Origin: Phycicoccus sp. Soil802
Lineage (GTDB): Bacteria > Actinomycetota > Actinomycetes > Actinomycetales > Dermatophilaceae
Reading direction: 5' to 3'
Length of the DNA stretch: 64,000 bases
Assembly: GCF_001429605.1 (NCBI RefSeq)
Contig: NZ_LMSS01000006.1
Location: 331,256-395,255, forward strand
Shown: positions 28,826 to 38,318 of the stretch, piece by piece
How positions within the stretch are numbered: the first letter of the stretch is position 1
Layout: the number at the start of each line of letters is the position of its first letter
The notes under the pieces: model-generated
The model's input: only the letters and a program-made list of their open reading frames with translations
What the model was told of the DNA's origin: nothing
Databases searched by the model: none
Position numbers and translations under genes: made by a program

Positions 28826-31225
28826 TCAGCCTGCGGCGTCCTCGGACGTGGCCGCGGCCGCGCCCTCCGGGGCGTCGCCGCCACGGTCGTCGCCACGGTC
28901 GTCGCCACGGCCGCCACGACGGCGGTTGCGGCTGCGACCACCTTCACGACGCTCGCCGCGGTCCTCGCGGGGTGCCTCGTCGGTGCTGGCCTCGGAGGCC
29001 GGGGCCTCGTCGGAGTCGCCGGCCTCGGCGTCGCCACCCTCACCCTCGGCCAGGACGGCCGCCAGCGAGAGCTTGCCGCGCGGGTCGATCTCCTTGAGCT
29101 CGACCTGGACCTTCTGGCCGACAGCCAGGACGTCCTCGACGGCCTCGATCCGCTTGCCACCGACGAGCTTGCGCACCTCGGAGATGTGCAGCAGGCCGTC
29201 CTTGCCCGGCAGGAGGGAGATGAACGCACCGAACGTCGTGGTCTTCACCACGGTGCCCAGGAAGCGCTCGCCGATCTCCGGCATCTGCGGGTTCGCGATG
29301 GCGTTGATCTGCGCGCGGGCGGCCTCGGCCGAGGGGCCGTCGGTCGCACCGATGTAGATCGTGCCGTCGTCCTCGATCGAGATCTGGGCGCCGGTCTCGT
29401 CCTGGATCTGGTTGATCATCTTGCCCTTCGGCCCGATGACCTCGCCGATCTTGTCGATCGGGACCTGCACCGAGATGACGCGAGGAGCGAAGGGGCTCAT
29501 CTCGTCGGGTGCGTCGATGGCCTCGTTCATGACGTCGAGGATGTGCAGGCGCGCGTCGCGGGCCTGGGTCAGCGCGCCGGCCAGGACCGACGCGGGGATG
29601 CCGTCGAGCTTGGTGTCGAGCTGGATGGCCGTGACGAACTCGCGGGTGCCGGCGACCTTGAAGTCCATGTCGCCGAACGCGTCCTCGGCGCCGAGGATGT
29701 CGGTCAGCGCGGCGTACTGCGTCTCACCGTCGACCTCGTCGGACACCAGGCCCATGGCGATGCCGGCGACCGGGGCGCGCAGCGGCACACCGGCGTTGAG
29801 CATCGAGAGGGTGGACGCGCAGACGGAGCCCATCGACGTCGAGCCGTTGGAGCCGAGCGCCTCGGACACCTGACGGATCGCGTAGGGGAACTCCTCGCGG
29901 GTCGGGAGCACCGGCATGAGCGCACGCTCGGCGAGCGCTCCGTGACCGATCTCGCGACGCTTCGGCGAACCCACCCGACCGGTCTCACCGGTGGAGTAGG
30001 GCGGGAAGTTGTAGTTGTGCATGTAGCGCTTGCGCGTCACCGGCGACAACGTGTCGAGCTGCTGCTCCATGCGGAGCATGTTCAGCGTGGTGACACCCAT
30101 GATCTGGGTCTCGCCACGCTCGAAGATGGCCGAGCCGTGCACGCGCGGCAGGACCTCGACCTCGGCGCCCAGGGCGCGGATGTCGGCGAGGCCACGGCCG
30201 TCGATGCGGACCTTGTCGCGCAGGATGCGCTGACGGATCAGCTTCTTCTGCACGGACCGGTAGGCCGCGGACAGCTCCTTCTCGCGACCCTCGAACTCCG
30301 CGGCGAGCTTCTCCTTCATGGAGTCCTTCAGCTCGTCGATGCGCTCCTCGCGCTCCTGCTTGCCGGCGATGGTGAGCGCCTGCGCCAGGTCGTCCGCGGT
30401 CGCAGCCTCGACGGCGGCATACGCGTCGTCCTCGTAGTCGAGGAAGATCGGGAACTCCTGGACCGGCTTGGCGGACTTGCTCGCCAGCTCGGCCTGGGCC
30501 TCGCAGAGGACCTTGATGAACTTCTTGGCGGCCTCGAGGCCCTCGGCGACGACCTCTTCGGTCGGGGCCTGCTTGCCCTCGTTCTTGACCAGGTCCCAGG
30601 TGGACTCGGTGGACTCGGCCTCGACCATCATGATGGCGACGTCGTCACCCGCGACCCGGCCGGCGACGACCATGTCGAAGGTCGAGCGCTCGATGTCGGA
30701 GAAGTTCGGGAACGCGACCCACTGGCCGTCGATCAGGGAGACGCGGACGCCGCCGATCGGACCGGAGAAGGGCAGACCCGAGATCTGCGTGGAGGCACTG
30801 GCCGCGTTGATGGCGAGCACGTCGTACTGGTGGTCGGGGTTGAGCGCGAGCACCGTGATGACGACCTGGACCTCGTTGCGCAGACCCTTGGTGAAGGTCG
30901 GGCGCAGCGGGCGGTCGATCAGGCGGCAGGTGAGGATCGCGTCGGTCGACGGACGACCCTCGCGGCGGAAGAACGAGCCGGGGATCTTGCCCGCGGCGTA
31001 CATCCGCTCCTCGACGTCGACCGTCAGGGGGAAGAAGTCAAAACCCTCGCGAGGGGACTTCCCGGCGGTGGTGGTGGAGAGGAGCATCGTGTCCTCGTCC
31101 AGGTAGGCGGCGACTGCGCCACCGGCCTGCTTGGCCAGGCGTCCGGTCTCGAACCGGACCGTGCGGGTGCCGAACGAACCGTTGTCGATGGTTGCTTCGG
31201 CGAACTGGATCTCTGGACCCTCCAT
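28826..31225 (-). CDS. pnp: Polynucleotide phosphorylase / guanosine pentaphosphate synthetase
   Basis: 799-aa 3'-5' phosphorolytic exoribonuclease with two RNase PH-like repeats (about 1-240 and 320-560), a KH domain (about 595-655, [16 protein letters not shown]) and an S1 domain (about 665-735, [27 protein letters not shown]). The catalytic [32 protein letters not shown]-type ([10 protein letters not shown]) and DMDFKVAGT motifs are present. A Glu/Arg/Gly-rich tail of about 60 residues ends the protein, common in actinobacterial GpsI. ATG with GAAGGAGG upstream. Follows rpsO, as in most bacteria. Confidence 0.97.
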   Translation of the reverse strand: MEGPEIQFAEATIDNGSFGTRTVRFETGRLAKQAGGAVAAYLDEDTMLLSTTTAGKSPREGFDFFPLTVDVEERMYAAGKIPGSFFRREGRPSTDAILTCRLIDRPLRPTFTKGLRNEVQVVITVLALNPDHQYDVLAINAASASTQISGLPFSGPIGGVRVSLIDGQWVAFPNFSDIERSTFDMVVAGRVAGDDVAIMMVEAESTESTWDLVKNEGKQAPTEEVVAEGLEAAKKFIKVLCEAQAELASKSAKPVQEFPIFLDYEDDAYAAVEAATADDLAQALTIAGKQEREERIDELKDSMKEKLAAEFEGREKELSAAYRSVQKKLIRQRILRDKVRIDGRGLADIRALGAEVEVLPRVHGSAIFERGETQIMGVTTLNMLRMEQQLDTLSPVTRKRYMHNYNFPPYSTGETGRVGSPKRREIGHGALAERALMPVLPTREEFPYAIRQVSEALGSNGSTSMGSVCASTLSMLNAGVPLRAPVAGIAMGLVSDEVDGETQYAALTDILGAEDAFGDMDFKVAGTREFVTAIQLDTKLDGIPASVLAGALTQARDARLHILDVMNEAIDAPDEMSPFAPRVISVQVPIDKIGEVIGPKGKMINQIQDETGAQISIEDDGTIYIGATDGPSAEAARAQINAIANPQMPEIGERFLGTVVKTTTFGAFISLLPGKDGLLHISEVRKLVGGKRIEAVEDVLAVGQKVQVELKEIDPRGKLSLAAVLAEGEGGDAEAGDSDEAPASEASTDEAPREDRGERREGGRSRNRRRGGRGDDRGDDRGGDAPEGAAAATSEDAAG

Positions 31226-31297
31226 GGGCCCTCCTTCTCTTCAGTTGAGAGTTCTGTCTCTCATACGACCCTGTGCATCGTCGTTGTGCACGGGTTC

Positions 31298-31332
31298 TTC
31301 TTCGGGGTGGTGCTGTTCTTCGGGGTGGTGCT
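31298..31332. repeat. 17-bp direct repeat between rpsO and pnp
   Basis: TTCTTCGGGGTGGTGCT occurs at 31298-31314 and again at 31316-31332. It lies in the leader of pnp, where RNase or PNPase autoregulation acts in other bacteria; role here unknown. Confidence 0.7.
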
Positions 31333-31365
31333 CTCGGGCGGCACGGGTGCCACCCTCATGCGAGA

Positions 31366-31394
31366 GGGACGGTCCTCGTGGTGAGGACCGTCCC
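31366..31394 (-). terminator. rpsO terminator hairpin
   Basis: Perfect 12-bp stem (31366-31377 with 31383-31394) and 5-nt loop, 10 nt past the rpsO stop. Partial read-through would give rpsO-pnp co-transcription. Confidence 0.75.
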
Positions 31395-31404
31395 TGTCGA
31401 ATGC

Positions 31405-31674
31405 TTAGCGGCGCAGACCGAGGCGCTTGATCAGCGAGCGGTAACGCTCGACGTCGACGCTCTCGAGGTAGCGCAGGAGCCGGCGGCGCTGGCCGACCAG
31501 CAGCAGCAGGCCGCGCCGGCTGTGGTGGTCGTGCTTGTGCTGGCGGCTGTGCTCGGTGAGGTCGAGGATGCGCTGCGTGAGCATCGCCACCTGGACCTCG
31601 GGGGAGCCGGTGTCGCCCTCGTGCGTGGCGTACTCGGACATGATCTTCTGCTTGACGTCTGCGCTCAACGGCAT
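31405..31674 (-). CDS. rpsO: 30S ribosomal protein S15
   Basis: 89-aa primary 16S rRNA-binding protein. Its whole length fits the family: [37 protein letters not shown] and the rRNA-contacting C-terminal [16 protein letters not shown] at 31674 with AAGGAG about 13 nt upstream. Upstream of pnp as usual. Confidence 0.98.
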   Translation of the reverse strand: MPLSADVKQKIMSEYATHEGDTGSPEVQVAMLTQRILDLTEHSRQHKHDHHSRRGLLLLVGQRRRLLRYLESVDVERYRSLIKRLGLRR

Positions 31675-31796
31675 GGGTCGGCACTGCTCCTTCGTGTGAT
31701 CGTTGCGCGGTGCGCCAGGGCTGGTTCACCTGGGCTCTCTGAATCCGCGGCCGGTCTACGGCGGTCCCAAGGCTACCAGCGCCGTGCTGCACCCCC

Positions 31797-32336
31797 CTAA
31801 TCGTCGTCGGGCCCTGGGGCGAGGCCCCACGCCTCGCGCAGGGTGGCCTCGCGCCGCGGCCAGGTGGGCGACCTCCCGTAGAGGGTCTTCTGGCGGGCGA
31901 GCTCGACCTCGGCGACCGTGGGGTGGTCCGCTCGTGGTCCGACGGCCCCCTCCCTGGGGGCGTCGGCCCGAAGGCGGTACCAGCCCTTCGCGGGCGGGCG
32001 GTCGTAGCGCGGTGACGCCACTCGGGTCGGCGGGACCCGATCCGGTGGCAGGACGTCGAGGTGCGCCGGGAAACGCCGGCCCGCGTTGTCGCGGACGGCC
32101 TCGTCAGGAAATGGCGCGAGCTCGACGCCGTCGGCGTCGACAACGGCAAGACGGAGCCCACTCGCCCGCAGCAGGCGGTCCAGCAGCTCGACGCTCGGAT
32201 GCCGCGCTCCGGACTCGATGGCCGCCACCGTCGACGGCGCAACGCCGACCGCCACCGCCAGCTCACGTTGGCTCATCCGTGCGTGCCTTCGTGCGCGCGC
32301 GAGCAGGGCATCTGCCCGAAAGCCCCGTTTCTCCAT
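31797..32336 (-). CDS. XRE-family helix-turn-helix protein
   Basis: 179-aa protein with an N-terminal XRE domain (about 5-65: LLARARRHARMSQRELAVAVG, STVAAIESGARHPSVELLDRLL). The C-terminal part is Pro/Arg-rich with no recognised domain but contains GWYRLRADAP and a segment VAEVELARQKTLYG. ATG at 32336 with a G-rich leader. Targets unknown; a toxin gene is not adjacent, so an antitoxin role is not supported. Function not recognised beyond DNA binding. Confidence 0.7.
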   Translation of the reverse strand: MEKRGFRADALLARARRHARMSQRELAVAVGVAPSTVAAIESGARHPSVELLDRLLRASGLRLAVVDADGVELAPFPDEAVRDNAGRRFPAHLDVLPPDRVPPTRVASPRYDRPPAKGWYRLRADAPREGAVGPRADHPTVAEVELARQKTLYGRSPTWPRREATLREAWGLAPGPDDD

Positions 32337-32360
32337 CGTCCCCCCTTGCCGCCTGGTGCG

Positions 32361-32412
32361 GGTACCTCCCACGGGCACCTCCCACGGGCATCTCGCACAG
32401 GCACCTCGCACA
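32361..32412. repeat. Four 13-bp tandem repeats upstream of the XRE gene
   Basis: Units at 32361, 32374, 32387 and 32400 follow the pattern GGCAYCTCSCACR. They lie 25-76 bp upstream of the XRE start and could be an operator array for its own product (inference). Confidence 0.7.
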
Positions 32413-32486
32413 GGCCAGCGTGGCATTCCGCACCGACAGCCTCGACCGGCCGGACGCCGGGCGGAGCCACCACCCAGGCCGTTCGT

Positions 32487-32531
32487 GGAACTACGACACT
32501 GCTCACTCTCAGCGAGCAGTGTCGTAGTTCC
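32487..32531 (-). terminator. Long perfect palindrome, probable terminator of the acyltransferase gene
   Basis: Arms 32487-32504 and 32514-32531 are perfectly complementary (18 bp, extendable by three pairs with a G-T) with a 9-nt loop. It lies about 100 bp past the acyltransferase stop. Its AT content is clearly higher than the surroundings. The rest of 32413-32633 shows nothing else I can name. Confidence 0.6.
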
Positions 32532-32633
32532 GCGACAGCGCGTGCTCGCCCGAGTGGGGCGCTCGTCATCGAGGCGGACGAGGCCACATCCCCAGCCCGT
32601 GCCTCAGCCGTCCGTGTCTCAGCCGCACGTGTC

Positions 32634-33788
32634 TCAGCCGCGCGTCACGGCGAGCTCGCGCTCCGGCTCGGGGCTGAGGCGGGCTGCGCGCGCGTGGAGG
32701 ACGTGCCTGGCCGGGCGTTCGACCAGCACGTGCACCAGCCACGCGGCGGCACCCAGCGCCAGCACGAGCGCGACGACGGCCAGACCCGCCGACCACCAGG
32801 CGTCGTCACCCCACTCGCGCAGCCACGTCACGACCGGCCGCATCAGGTAGTGCGTCATGTAGAGGCAGTAGGACGCCTCCCCCGCCGCGACCATGAGTGG
32901 GGTCGACAGCCAGGCGCCGACCCACCCGCCGGCCGAGGCCACGACGGCGACCACGAGCCCCATCACCGGAGCCATCCAGTAGTCGCCCGACGAGAGCGCC
33001 GGCACGAGCGCGACCGCCACCACCACGAGCGGCAGCACCGGCGCCAGCCGACCCAGGGCCAGGCCACCGCGCACCCACGCGAGGCACAGGAACATCCCGG
33101 CGACGAACTCCCCCATGATCCGCACGTAGAACATGTGCTCGAGGTTGCCGTTGGGCAGGGCGAGCCCGGCGAAGACGGTGAGCATCGCGGCATACGAGAG
33201 GACGGCGAGCAGGAGCGAGGTGCGCGCCCGCACCACCCGCGCGACGAGCACGAACAGCAGCGGCGCGAGGAGGTAGGCGAACCATTCCGACGCGATCGAC
33301 CACGCCGGGCCGTTGAAGCTCGGGCGGTCGTTGAACCAGTTGTGCACCATCAGCACGTTCTGCCCGTATGCCGCGGGCGTGCGACGGTGCCCTCCCTCAC
33401 CGGTGCCGAGGGTCCCCATCGCGACGGCCATCGCCAGGTCGATGTTCAGCGCGACGAAGTGCACCGGCCACACGCGGGCGAACCGGTTGCGCACGAAGGA
33501 GGAGGCCGACCCCCGCGAGAAGGTGCGCATCGAGTCGGCGTAGTTGTACGCGAGGATGAAGCCGCTCAAGGGGAAGAAGAGGTCGACACCGAGGTACCCG
33601 GCCCGCATGAAGGTGTCGGCGGGCAGCGTCCACGGTGCGAGTGCCTCGAGGTCGGCGCGGTAGTGGAAGAGCACCACCCACGTGGCGGCCAGCACGCGCA
33701 GTCCGGTCAGCGCCGGGAGCGGGGAGCGACGCTCCGAGGTCCCCGGCGTCGTCGTGGCGGAGGTCAGGAGCTGTCCCCGGACGTCCAC
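32634..33788 (-). CDS. Acyltransferase family 3 membrane protein
   Basis: 384-aa integral membrane O-acyltransferase with about ten helices. It has LPALTGLRVLAATWVVLFHYRA at the N-terminus (catalytic His region) and GYLGVDLFFPLSGFILAY, the family hallmarks. Such enzymes acylate surface sugars, peptidoglycan or antibiotics. The GTG at 33788 is the most likely start; it overlaps the end of the upstream GNAT gene by 25 nt. The start is uncertain because several GTG codons follow. Acceptor unknown. Confidence 0.82.
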   Translation of the reverse strand: MDVRGQLLTSATTTPGTSERRSPLPALTGLRVLAATWVVLFHYRADLEALAPWTLPADTFMRAGYLGVDLFFPLSGFILAYNYADSMRTFSRGSASSFVRNRFARVWPVHFVALNIDLAMAVAMGTLGTGEGGHRRTPAAYGQNVLMVHNWFNDRPSFNGPAWSIASEWFAYLLAPLLFVLVARVVRARTSLLLAVLSYAAMLTVFAGLALPNGNLEHMFYVRIMGEFVAGMFLCLAWVRGGLALGRLAPVLPLVVVAVALVPALSSGDYWMAPVMGLVVAVVASAGGWVGAWLSTPLMVAAGEASYCLYMTHYLMRPVVTWLREWGDDAWWSAGLAVVALVLALGAAAWLVHVLVERPARHVLHARAARLSPEPERELAVTRG

Positions 33789-34333
33789 TCGTCGGCGCGG
33801 ATCGCGTAGATGGCCAGGTCGGTCCACCGTTCCTTGAACCAGGATCCCTGCTCGAAGTACGCCTCGCGCCGCATGCCGAGCCGCTCGCAGATCCGCGACG
33901 ACCCGGTGTTCTCCGGCTCGAGCTGCGCCCAGACCCGGTGCGCCCCGATCTCCGTGAACGCGACCTCGGCCAGCGCGCGGGCCGCCTCGGTGGCGTAGCC
34001 CTGCCCCTGCACGTCGGGCGTGAACACCCAGCCCAGCTCGACCTGCTTGCCGTCGGAGCCGTCGAGCCCGTTGAGGGCCAGCATGACGTCGCCGATCACC
34101 CGTCCGCCGAGGTCGACCGCGAGCGTGAGGTGGGTGCGCTTCTCGTCGACCAGGCCGGCCGTCGTCGAGTGGGCGACGAGGTCGGACACCTGCTCGCGGT
34201 CCCGCGGCTCCCCCGGGATGTAGCGCACCACGTCGGGCTGCGACCGGTAGGCGTGCACGTCGTCGACGTCCCGCGGCAGGAAGCTGCGCAGCACGAGTCG
34301 CTCGGTCGTGATCGGCAGGCTGACGCGCGGCAT
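33764..34333 (-). CDS. RimJ/RimL-type GNAT acetyltransferase
   Basis: 189-aa GNAT enzyme of the Acetyltransf_3 type. It begins LPITTERLVLRSFLPRDVDD and has the CoA-binding VFTPDVQGQGYATEAARALAE (about 104-124) and RICERLGMRREAYF. ATG at 34333 with GGAGGA 6 nt upstream. Overlaps the acyltransferase start, so the two may be co-translated. The substrate could be a protein N-terminus or a small amine. Confidence 0.85.
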   Translation of the reverse strand: MPRVSLPITTERLVLRSFLPRDVDDVHAYRSQPDVVRYIPGEPRDREQVSDLVAHSTTAGLVDEKRTHLTLAVDLGGRVIGDVMLALNGLDGSDGKQVELGWVFTPDVQGQGYATEAARALAEVAFTEIGAHRVWAQLEPENTGSSRICERLGMRREAYFEQGSWFKERWTDLAIYAIRADEWTSGDSS

Positions 34334-34376
34334 ACCGCGTCCTCCGAACTGTCCGCGGACGGACGGTGGGGTGCGG

Positions 34377-35771
34377 TCAGAGGTTGATCATGTGGCCGGC
34401 GATGCCCTCGACGGCTTCCTTGACGGCCTCCGACAGGGTCGGGTGGGCGAAGACGTTGCGGGCGACCTCGTCGGCGGTGAGGTCCCACTTCTGGGCGAGC
34501 GTCAAGGCGGGCAGCAGCTCGGTGACGTCCGGGCCGATCAGGTGGGCACCGATGATCTCGTTGTGGGTCGCGTCGGCGACCACCTTGACGAAGCCGACGG
34601 CGTCGCCGAGGCCCATCGCCTTGCCGTTGGCCGAGAACGGGAACTTCGCGACCTTGACGTCGAAGCCCTTCTCCTTGGCCTGGGCCTCGGTGTAGCCGAA
34701 CGACGCGATCTGCGGCTGGCAGTAGGTCGCCCGCGGAATGAAGTCGTACTCGACCGGCATGGTCTCCGCGCCCGCCATGGTCTCGGCGGCGACGACGCCC
34801 TGGGCCTCGGCGGTGTGGGCCAGCATGAGCTTCCCGGTCACGTCGCCGATGGCGTAGACGTTGTCGATGTTGGTGCGGCAGTAGTCGTCGATGACGATGG
34901 CGCCCCGCTCCGTGGCCACGCCGAGCGCCTCGAGGCCGTAGCCCTCGAGGCGCGGCGCGAAGCCGATCGCCTGGAGCACCTTGTCGGTCTCGATGACCTG
35001 CGAGTCGCCGCCGGCCGCCGGCGAGACGGTGACCTTGACCTTCTCGCCGCTGTCGTCGATCGACTCGACCTTGGTGGACAGCAGGACGGTGATGCCGAGC
35101 TTCTTGTAGTGCTTGAGCAGCTCCTTGGAGACCTCGGCGTCCTCGGTCGGCACCATCCGGTCGAGGAACTCCACGATGGTGACGTCGACCCCGAAGTTCT
35201 TCATCACGTAGGCGAACTCGACGCCGATGGCCCCCGAGCCGGCAATGACGATCGAGCCGGGCAGCTGGTCGGTGAGGATCTGCTCCTCGTAGGTCACGAC
35301 CCGGTCGGACAGCGAGGTGCCGGGGATCAGGCGGGTGGTGGCTCCGGTCGCGATGATCAGCTTGTCGAAGGTCACCGTCTGCTTCTCGCCCGAGCTCAGC
35401 GCGACGTCCATCGAGGTCGGGCTGGTCAGGGTGCCCCAGCCGTCGATCTCGGTGATCTTGTTCTTCTTCATCAGGAAGTGGACGCCCTTGACGATCCCCG
35501 CGGACACCGCGCGCGAGCGGGCGTGCGTCGGGCCGAACGACATGGTGGCGTCGCCCTCGATCCCGAACTTGTCCTTCTCGTGGGTCAGGATGTGGCTGAG
35601 CTCGGCGTTGCGCAGCAACGCCTTCGACGGGATGCAGCCGACGTTGAGGCAGACCCCGCCCCAGTACTTCGACTCGACCACTGCGGCCCGCAGGCCCAGC
35701 TGGGAGGCGCGGATCGCCGCGACGTAACCGCCAGGACCAGCACCGAGAACTACGACATCGAAGTCAGCCAT
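34377..35771 (-). CDS. lpdA: Dihydrolipoyl dehydrogenase
   Basis: 464-aa FAD/NAD disulfide oxidoreductase, the E3 subunit of 2-oxo-acid dehydrogenase complexes. FAD-binding [16 protein letters not shown], redox-active [16 protein letters not shown] (Cys pair about 41/46), NAD-binding [13 protein letters not shown] and the C-terminal [12 protein letters not shown] with the catalytic His-Glu are present. Leaderless promoter TAGGCT 7 nt upstream. Stands alone: E1 and E2 genes are not in the window. Confidence 0.96.
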   Translation of the reverse strand: MADFDVVVLGAGPGGYVAAIRASQLGLRAAVVESKYWGGVCLNVGCIPSKALLRNAELSHILTHEKDKFGIEGDATMSFGPTHARSRAVSAGIVKGVHFLMKKNKITEIDGWGTLTSPTSMDVALSSGEKQTVTFDKLIIATGATTRLIPGTSLSDRVVTYEEQILTDQLPGSIVIAGSGAIGVEFAYVMKNFGVDVTIVEFLDRMVPTEDAEVSKELLKHYKKLGITVLLSTKVESIDDSGEKVKVTVSPAAGGDSQVIETDKVLQAIGFAPRLEGYGLEALGVATERGAIVIDDYCRTNIDNVYAIGDVTGKLMLAHTAEAQGVVAAETMAGAETMPVEYDFIPRATYCQPQIASFGYTEAQAKEKGFDVKVAKFPFSANGKAMGLGDAVGFVKVVADATHNEIIGAHLIGPDVTELLPALTLAQKWDLTADEVARNVFAHPTLSEAVKEAVEGIAGHMINL

Positions 35772-35778
35772 GCGCGCC

Positions 35779-35784
35779 AGCCTA
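35779..35784 (-). promoter_or_regulatory. -10 box of lpdA, leaderless promoter
   Basis: TAGGCT on the minus strand, 7 nt from the ATG. Confidence 0.55.
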
Positions 35785-35819
35785 CTGACTCGTCCGACGA
35801 GTCCCCACTTCGCCCGTGC

Positions 35820-37826
35820 CTAGCGCAGGGTGCGCAGGACGTCGTGGATGGCGCGAGCCGCGGGGGCCGCGGCCTCGGCGCCGGTCCCGCCCTGCGAGAC
35901 CACGACCGCGACGGCGTACCTCGGTCTGGTGGTCGGCGCGTAGGACACGAACCACGAGGTGTCCTGCTTGTCGAACGCCTCGGCGGTGCCCGTCTTGCCC
36001 GCCACCGGCCACTGCGCCAGCGGGAAGCCGGCAAAGGCACCCCGGGCCGTGCCGTGCGTGACGACCCCGCCGAGCGCACCCCGCAGGAAGGCGAGGGTGC
36101 CGGGCGGGAACCGCACCGTCCCCGCCTTCACCGGCGCCACCTTCCGCGTCGCCCCACCGGGCGTGACGAAGGCCCGCGCCACCTCCGGCTTCCAGAGCGT
36201 GCCGCCGTTGGCGATCGCGGCGTAGACCTGGGCCATCTGGAGCGGGGTCACCGTGATGTCGCCCTGGCCGATCGCGAAGTTGGCGGCGTCACCGGCCCGG
36301 AACTGGAAGCCGGTCTGACAGTTCTCGACGGCCAGCTGCTTGAGGTATGCCGCGCGGCTGGGGTCCGTGGCAGCCACCTCCGGGTAGCCGGACCGGGCCC
36401 GTCTGCAGGTGTCGACCCTGGTGTCGGCCCACTGGCTCTGCTTCCACTGGCGGTCGGGGATCCGGCCGGCCTGCTCGCCGGGCAGGTCGATGCCGGTCCT
36501 GCGGCCGAGCCCGAACCGGTCGGCCATCTCGACGAACGGGTCCTGCGCGTCGGACTTCGCCGTGAGTCCGCCCTGCGCCAGCCACGACCGGTAGGCGAAG
36601 TCGTAGAAGATCGTGTCGCAGGAGACCTCGATGGCCTTGCGCAGCCGGATGGGTCCGTAGGCCCGCGACTCGAAGTTGGCGAACCTGCGGTTGCCGATCG
36701 TGTAGCTGGACGTGCAGTTGTACGTGCCGCCGAGGGAGTTTCCCGCCGCGACTGCGGCCGGCAGGCTGACCACCTTGAACGTCGAGGCCGGTGAGAACGC
36801 CGCCGAGGTCACCCGCGAGACCAGTGGTGTGCCGGCCTTCGGGTCGGTGAGCCGGGCGAGCTCGTCGGCGCCGAGGCCACCGGTCCACACCTGCGGGTCG
36901 TAGGACGGGTAGCTCGCCGCCGCCACCACCGCGCCGGTGGTGACGTCGAGGACCACGGCGGCAGCCGAGTCGGCCCGGTCGCCCCGCTTCCGGGCGTTGG
37001 TGACTGCGGTGGCCAAGGCCTGCTCGGCGGCGGACTGGACGCGGGCGTCGAGGTTGGTGACGAGGTCCTGCCCAGGCACCGGGTCGGCGTGCGCGAGCTG
37101 GCTCGTGACGATCCCGCGGGGGTCGACCGCGACGGTGGTCGTGCCCGGCGTGCCCCGCAGCTGCTGGTCGTACTGCTGCTCCAGGCCGGCCCGGCCGACG
37201 AGGTCGAGGTCGCCGATCGCGCCCCTCGACGTCCTGACGTCGTCGGCGTCGGAGCGCCCGAGGTACCCGAGGAGGTGGGCGGCGTTGACGGTCCGCTCGG
37301 CGGGGTAGTCCCGCACGGGCTCGGCGGAGACGCCGACGCCCGGGTAGCGGTCCGGGCGCTCGAGGAGGCTGAGGGCCTTGCGGGGATCCACGCCGCTGAC
37401 CAGCGGGATGGGCACGTAGGCGGAGCCGGCCCAGCAGACCGGGGCGGGCGGGGCTCCCGCGACGCCGCAGAGCTGGGTCCGCCCCCACAGCTGCTCGAAC
37501 GGGGCGCCCACGACCTTCGCCACCCGCCCGACGAGGTCACGGCCACCGTCGGCGGAGTCGACGAGCACGGCCCGGTCGACCGTGACGACGGTCTCGGTGG
37601 TGTTGTCGACCAAGGGAGTGCCGGTGCGGTCGAGGATCCTGCCCCGCACCGCCGCTTCGGTCACGGTGCGCGTGTTGACCGTGGCCGCGGCTGCCCGGTA
37701 GTCCGCGTGGCCGGCGATCTGCACCTGTCCCAGCCGCCCGAGCAGGGCGCCCATGAACACCAGCACGACCAGGGCCAGTACCCACACCCGCGGCGAGTGG
37801 TCGGCGCGGGTGGCCGGGAGCCTCAT
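35820..37826 (-). CDS. Penicillin-binding protein 2 (elongasome transpeptidase)
   Basis: 668-aa class B PBP. A membrane anchor (about 14-35) is followed by a PBP dimerisation region (about 55-270) and the transpeptidase domain with SPASTFK (SxxK, about 345), SCD (SxN position reads SCD, about 392) and KTGTAE (KTG, about 612). The ATG overlaps the mreD stop (ATGA). It is the last gene of mreB-mreC-mreD-pbp2, so it makes side-wall peptidoglycan with MreBCD. rodA, which normally follows, is absent; lpdA comes next. Confidence 0.94.
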   Translation of the reverse strand: MRLPATRADHSPRVWVLALVVLVFMGALLGRLGQVQIAGHADYRAAAATVNTRTVTEAAVRGRILDRTGTPLVDNTTETVVTVDRAVLVDSADGGRDLVGRVAKVVGAPFEQLWGRTQLCGVAGAPPAPVCWAGSAYVPIPLVSGVDPRKALSLLERPDRYPGVGVSAEPVRDYPAERTVNAAHLLGYLGRSDADDVRTSRGAIGDLDLVGRAGLEQQYDQQLRGTPGTTTVAVDPRGIVTSQLAHADPVPGQDLVTNLDARVQSAAEQALATAVTNARKRGDRADSAAAVVLDVTTGAVVAAASYPSYDPQVWTGGLGADELARLTDPKAGTPLVSRVTSAAFSPASTFKVVSLPAAVAAGNSLGGTYNCTSSYTIGNRRFANFESRAYGPIRLRKAIEVSCDTIFYDFAYRSWLAQGGLTAKSDAQDPFVEMADRFGLGRRTGIDLPGEQAGRIPDRQWKQSQWADTRVDTCRRARSGYPEVAATDPSRAAYLKQLAVENCQTGFQFRAGDAANFAIGQGDITVTPLQMAQVYAAIANGGTLWKPEVARAFVTPGGATRKVAPVKAGTVRFPPGTLAFLRGALGGVVTHGTARGAFAGFPLAQWPVAGKTGTAEAFDKQDTSWFVSYAPTTRPRYAVAVVVSQGGTGAEAAAPAARAIHDVLRTLR

Positions 37827-38314
37827 CCTCGACCCCTGGCCAACCGCTGCTCGCAGCGCACCAGGACGGGGACGAGGACCGCGCACAGGACGACGGTCAG
37901 GAGGAGCTCCACGCCCACCACCGGCCACTGCACCGGCGCACCGGTCAGGGCCGCGACGGCCAGCCGCCCCGTCGTGACCACCACCGCGGCAGCCGCACCG
38001 ACGGTGGCGATCCAGCCGAACGGTGTCTGCCCCTCGCGGCGGCCCGCGCCGGCGACGAGGCCGGCCGCGGCATACAGGAGGGCTGCGGTGCCGAGCACCG
38101 CGGAACCGGGGGGCATCAGGTCGACCAGCCAGCCGCCGACCAGCCCGAGGATGGCTCCGCGGGACGGCCCCACCCAGAGCGCCCCGGCCACGACGACCGG
38201 GAGGACGAGGTCGGGCAGGGCGAGCTGCGTGCGCGCGGAGAGGACGACCGAGGTGACGGCCGCGAGCAGCAGGACCAGGCTCCGGAAGGTCAGCGTCAGC
38301 GACGGCAGCGGCAC
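37823..38314 (-). CDS. mreD: Rod shape-determining protein MreD
   Basis: 163-aa membrane protein with about five helices and the MreD-like GALWVGPSRGAILGLVGGWLVDL. The GTG at 38314 lies 4 nt after the mreC stop with GGTGAGG before it; upstream codons in frame are mreC shadow. Scaffold of the elongasome linking MreC and PBP2. Confidence 0.85.
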   Translation of the reverse strand: MPLPSLTLTFRSLVLLLAAVTSVVLSARTQLALPDLVLPVVVAGALWVGPSRGAILGLVGGWLVDLMPPGSAVLGTAALLYAAAGLVAGAGRREGQTPFGWIATVGAAAAVVVTTGRLAVAALTGAPVQWPVVGVELLLTVVLCAVLVPVLVRCEQRLARGRG

Positions 38315-38318
38315 GGCC

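Noticed and set aside
28787-31384. 865-codon open frame opposite pnp
   Set aside because: Gly/Leu/Asp/Val-rich shadow frame caused by high GC; pnp on the other strand is complete and conserved.
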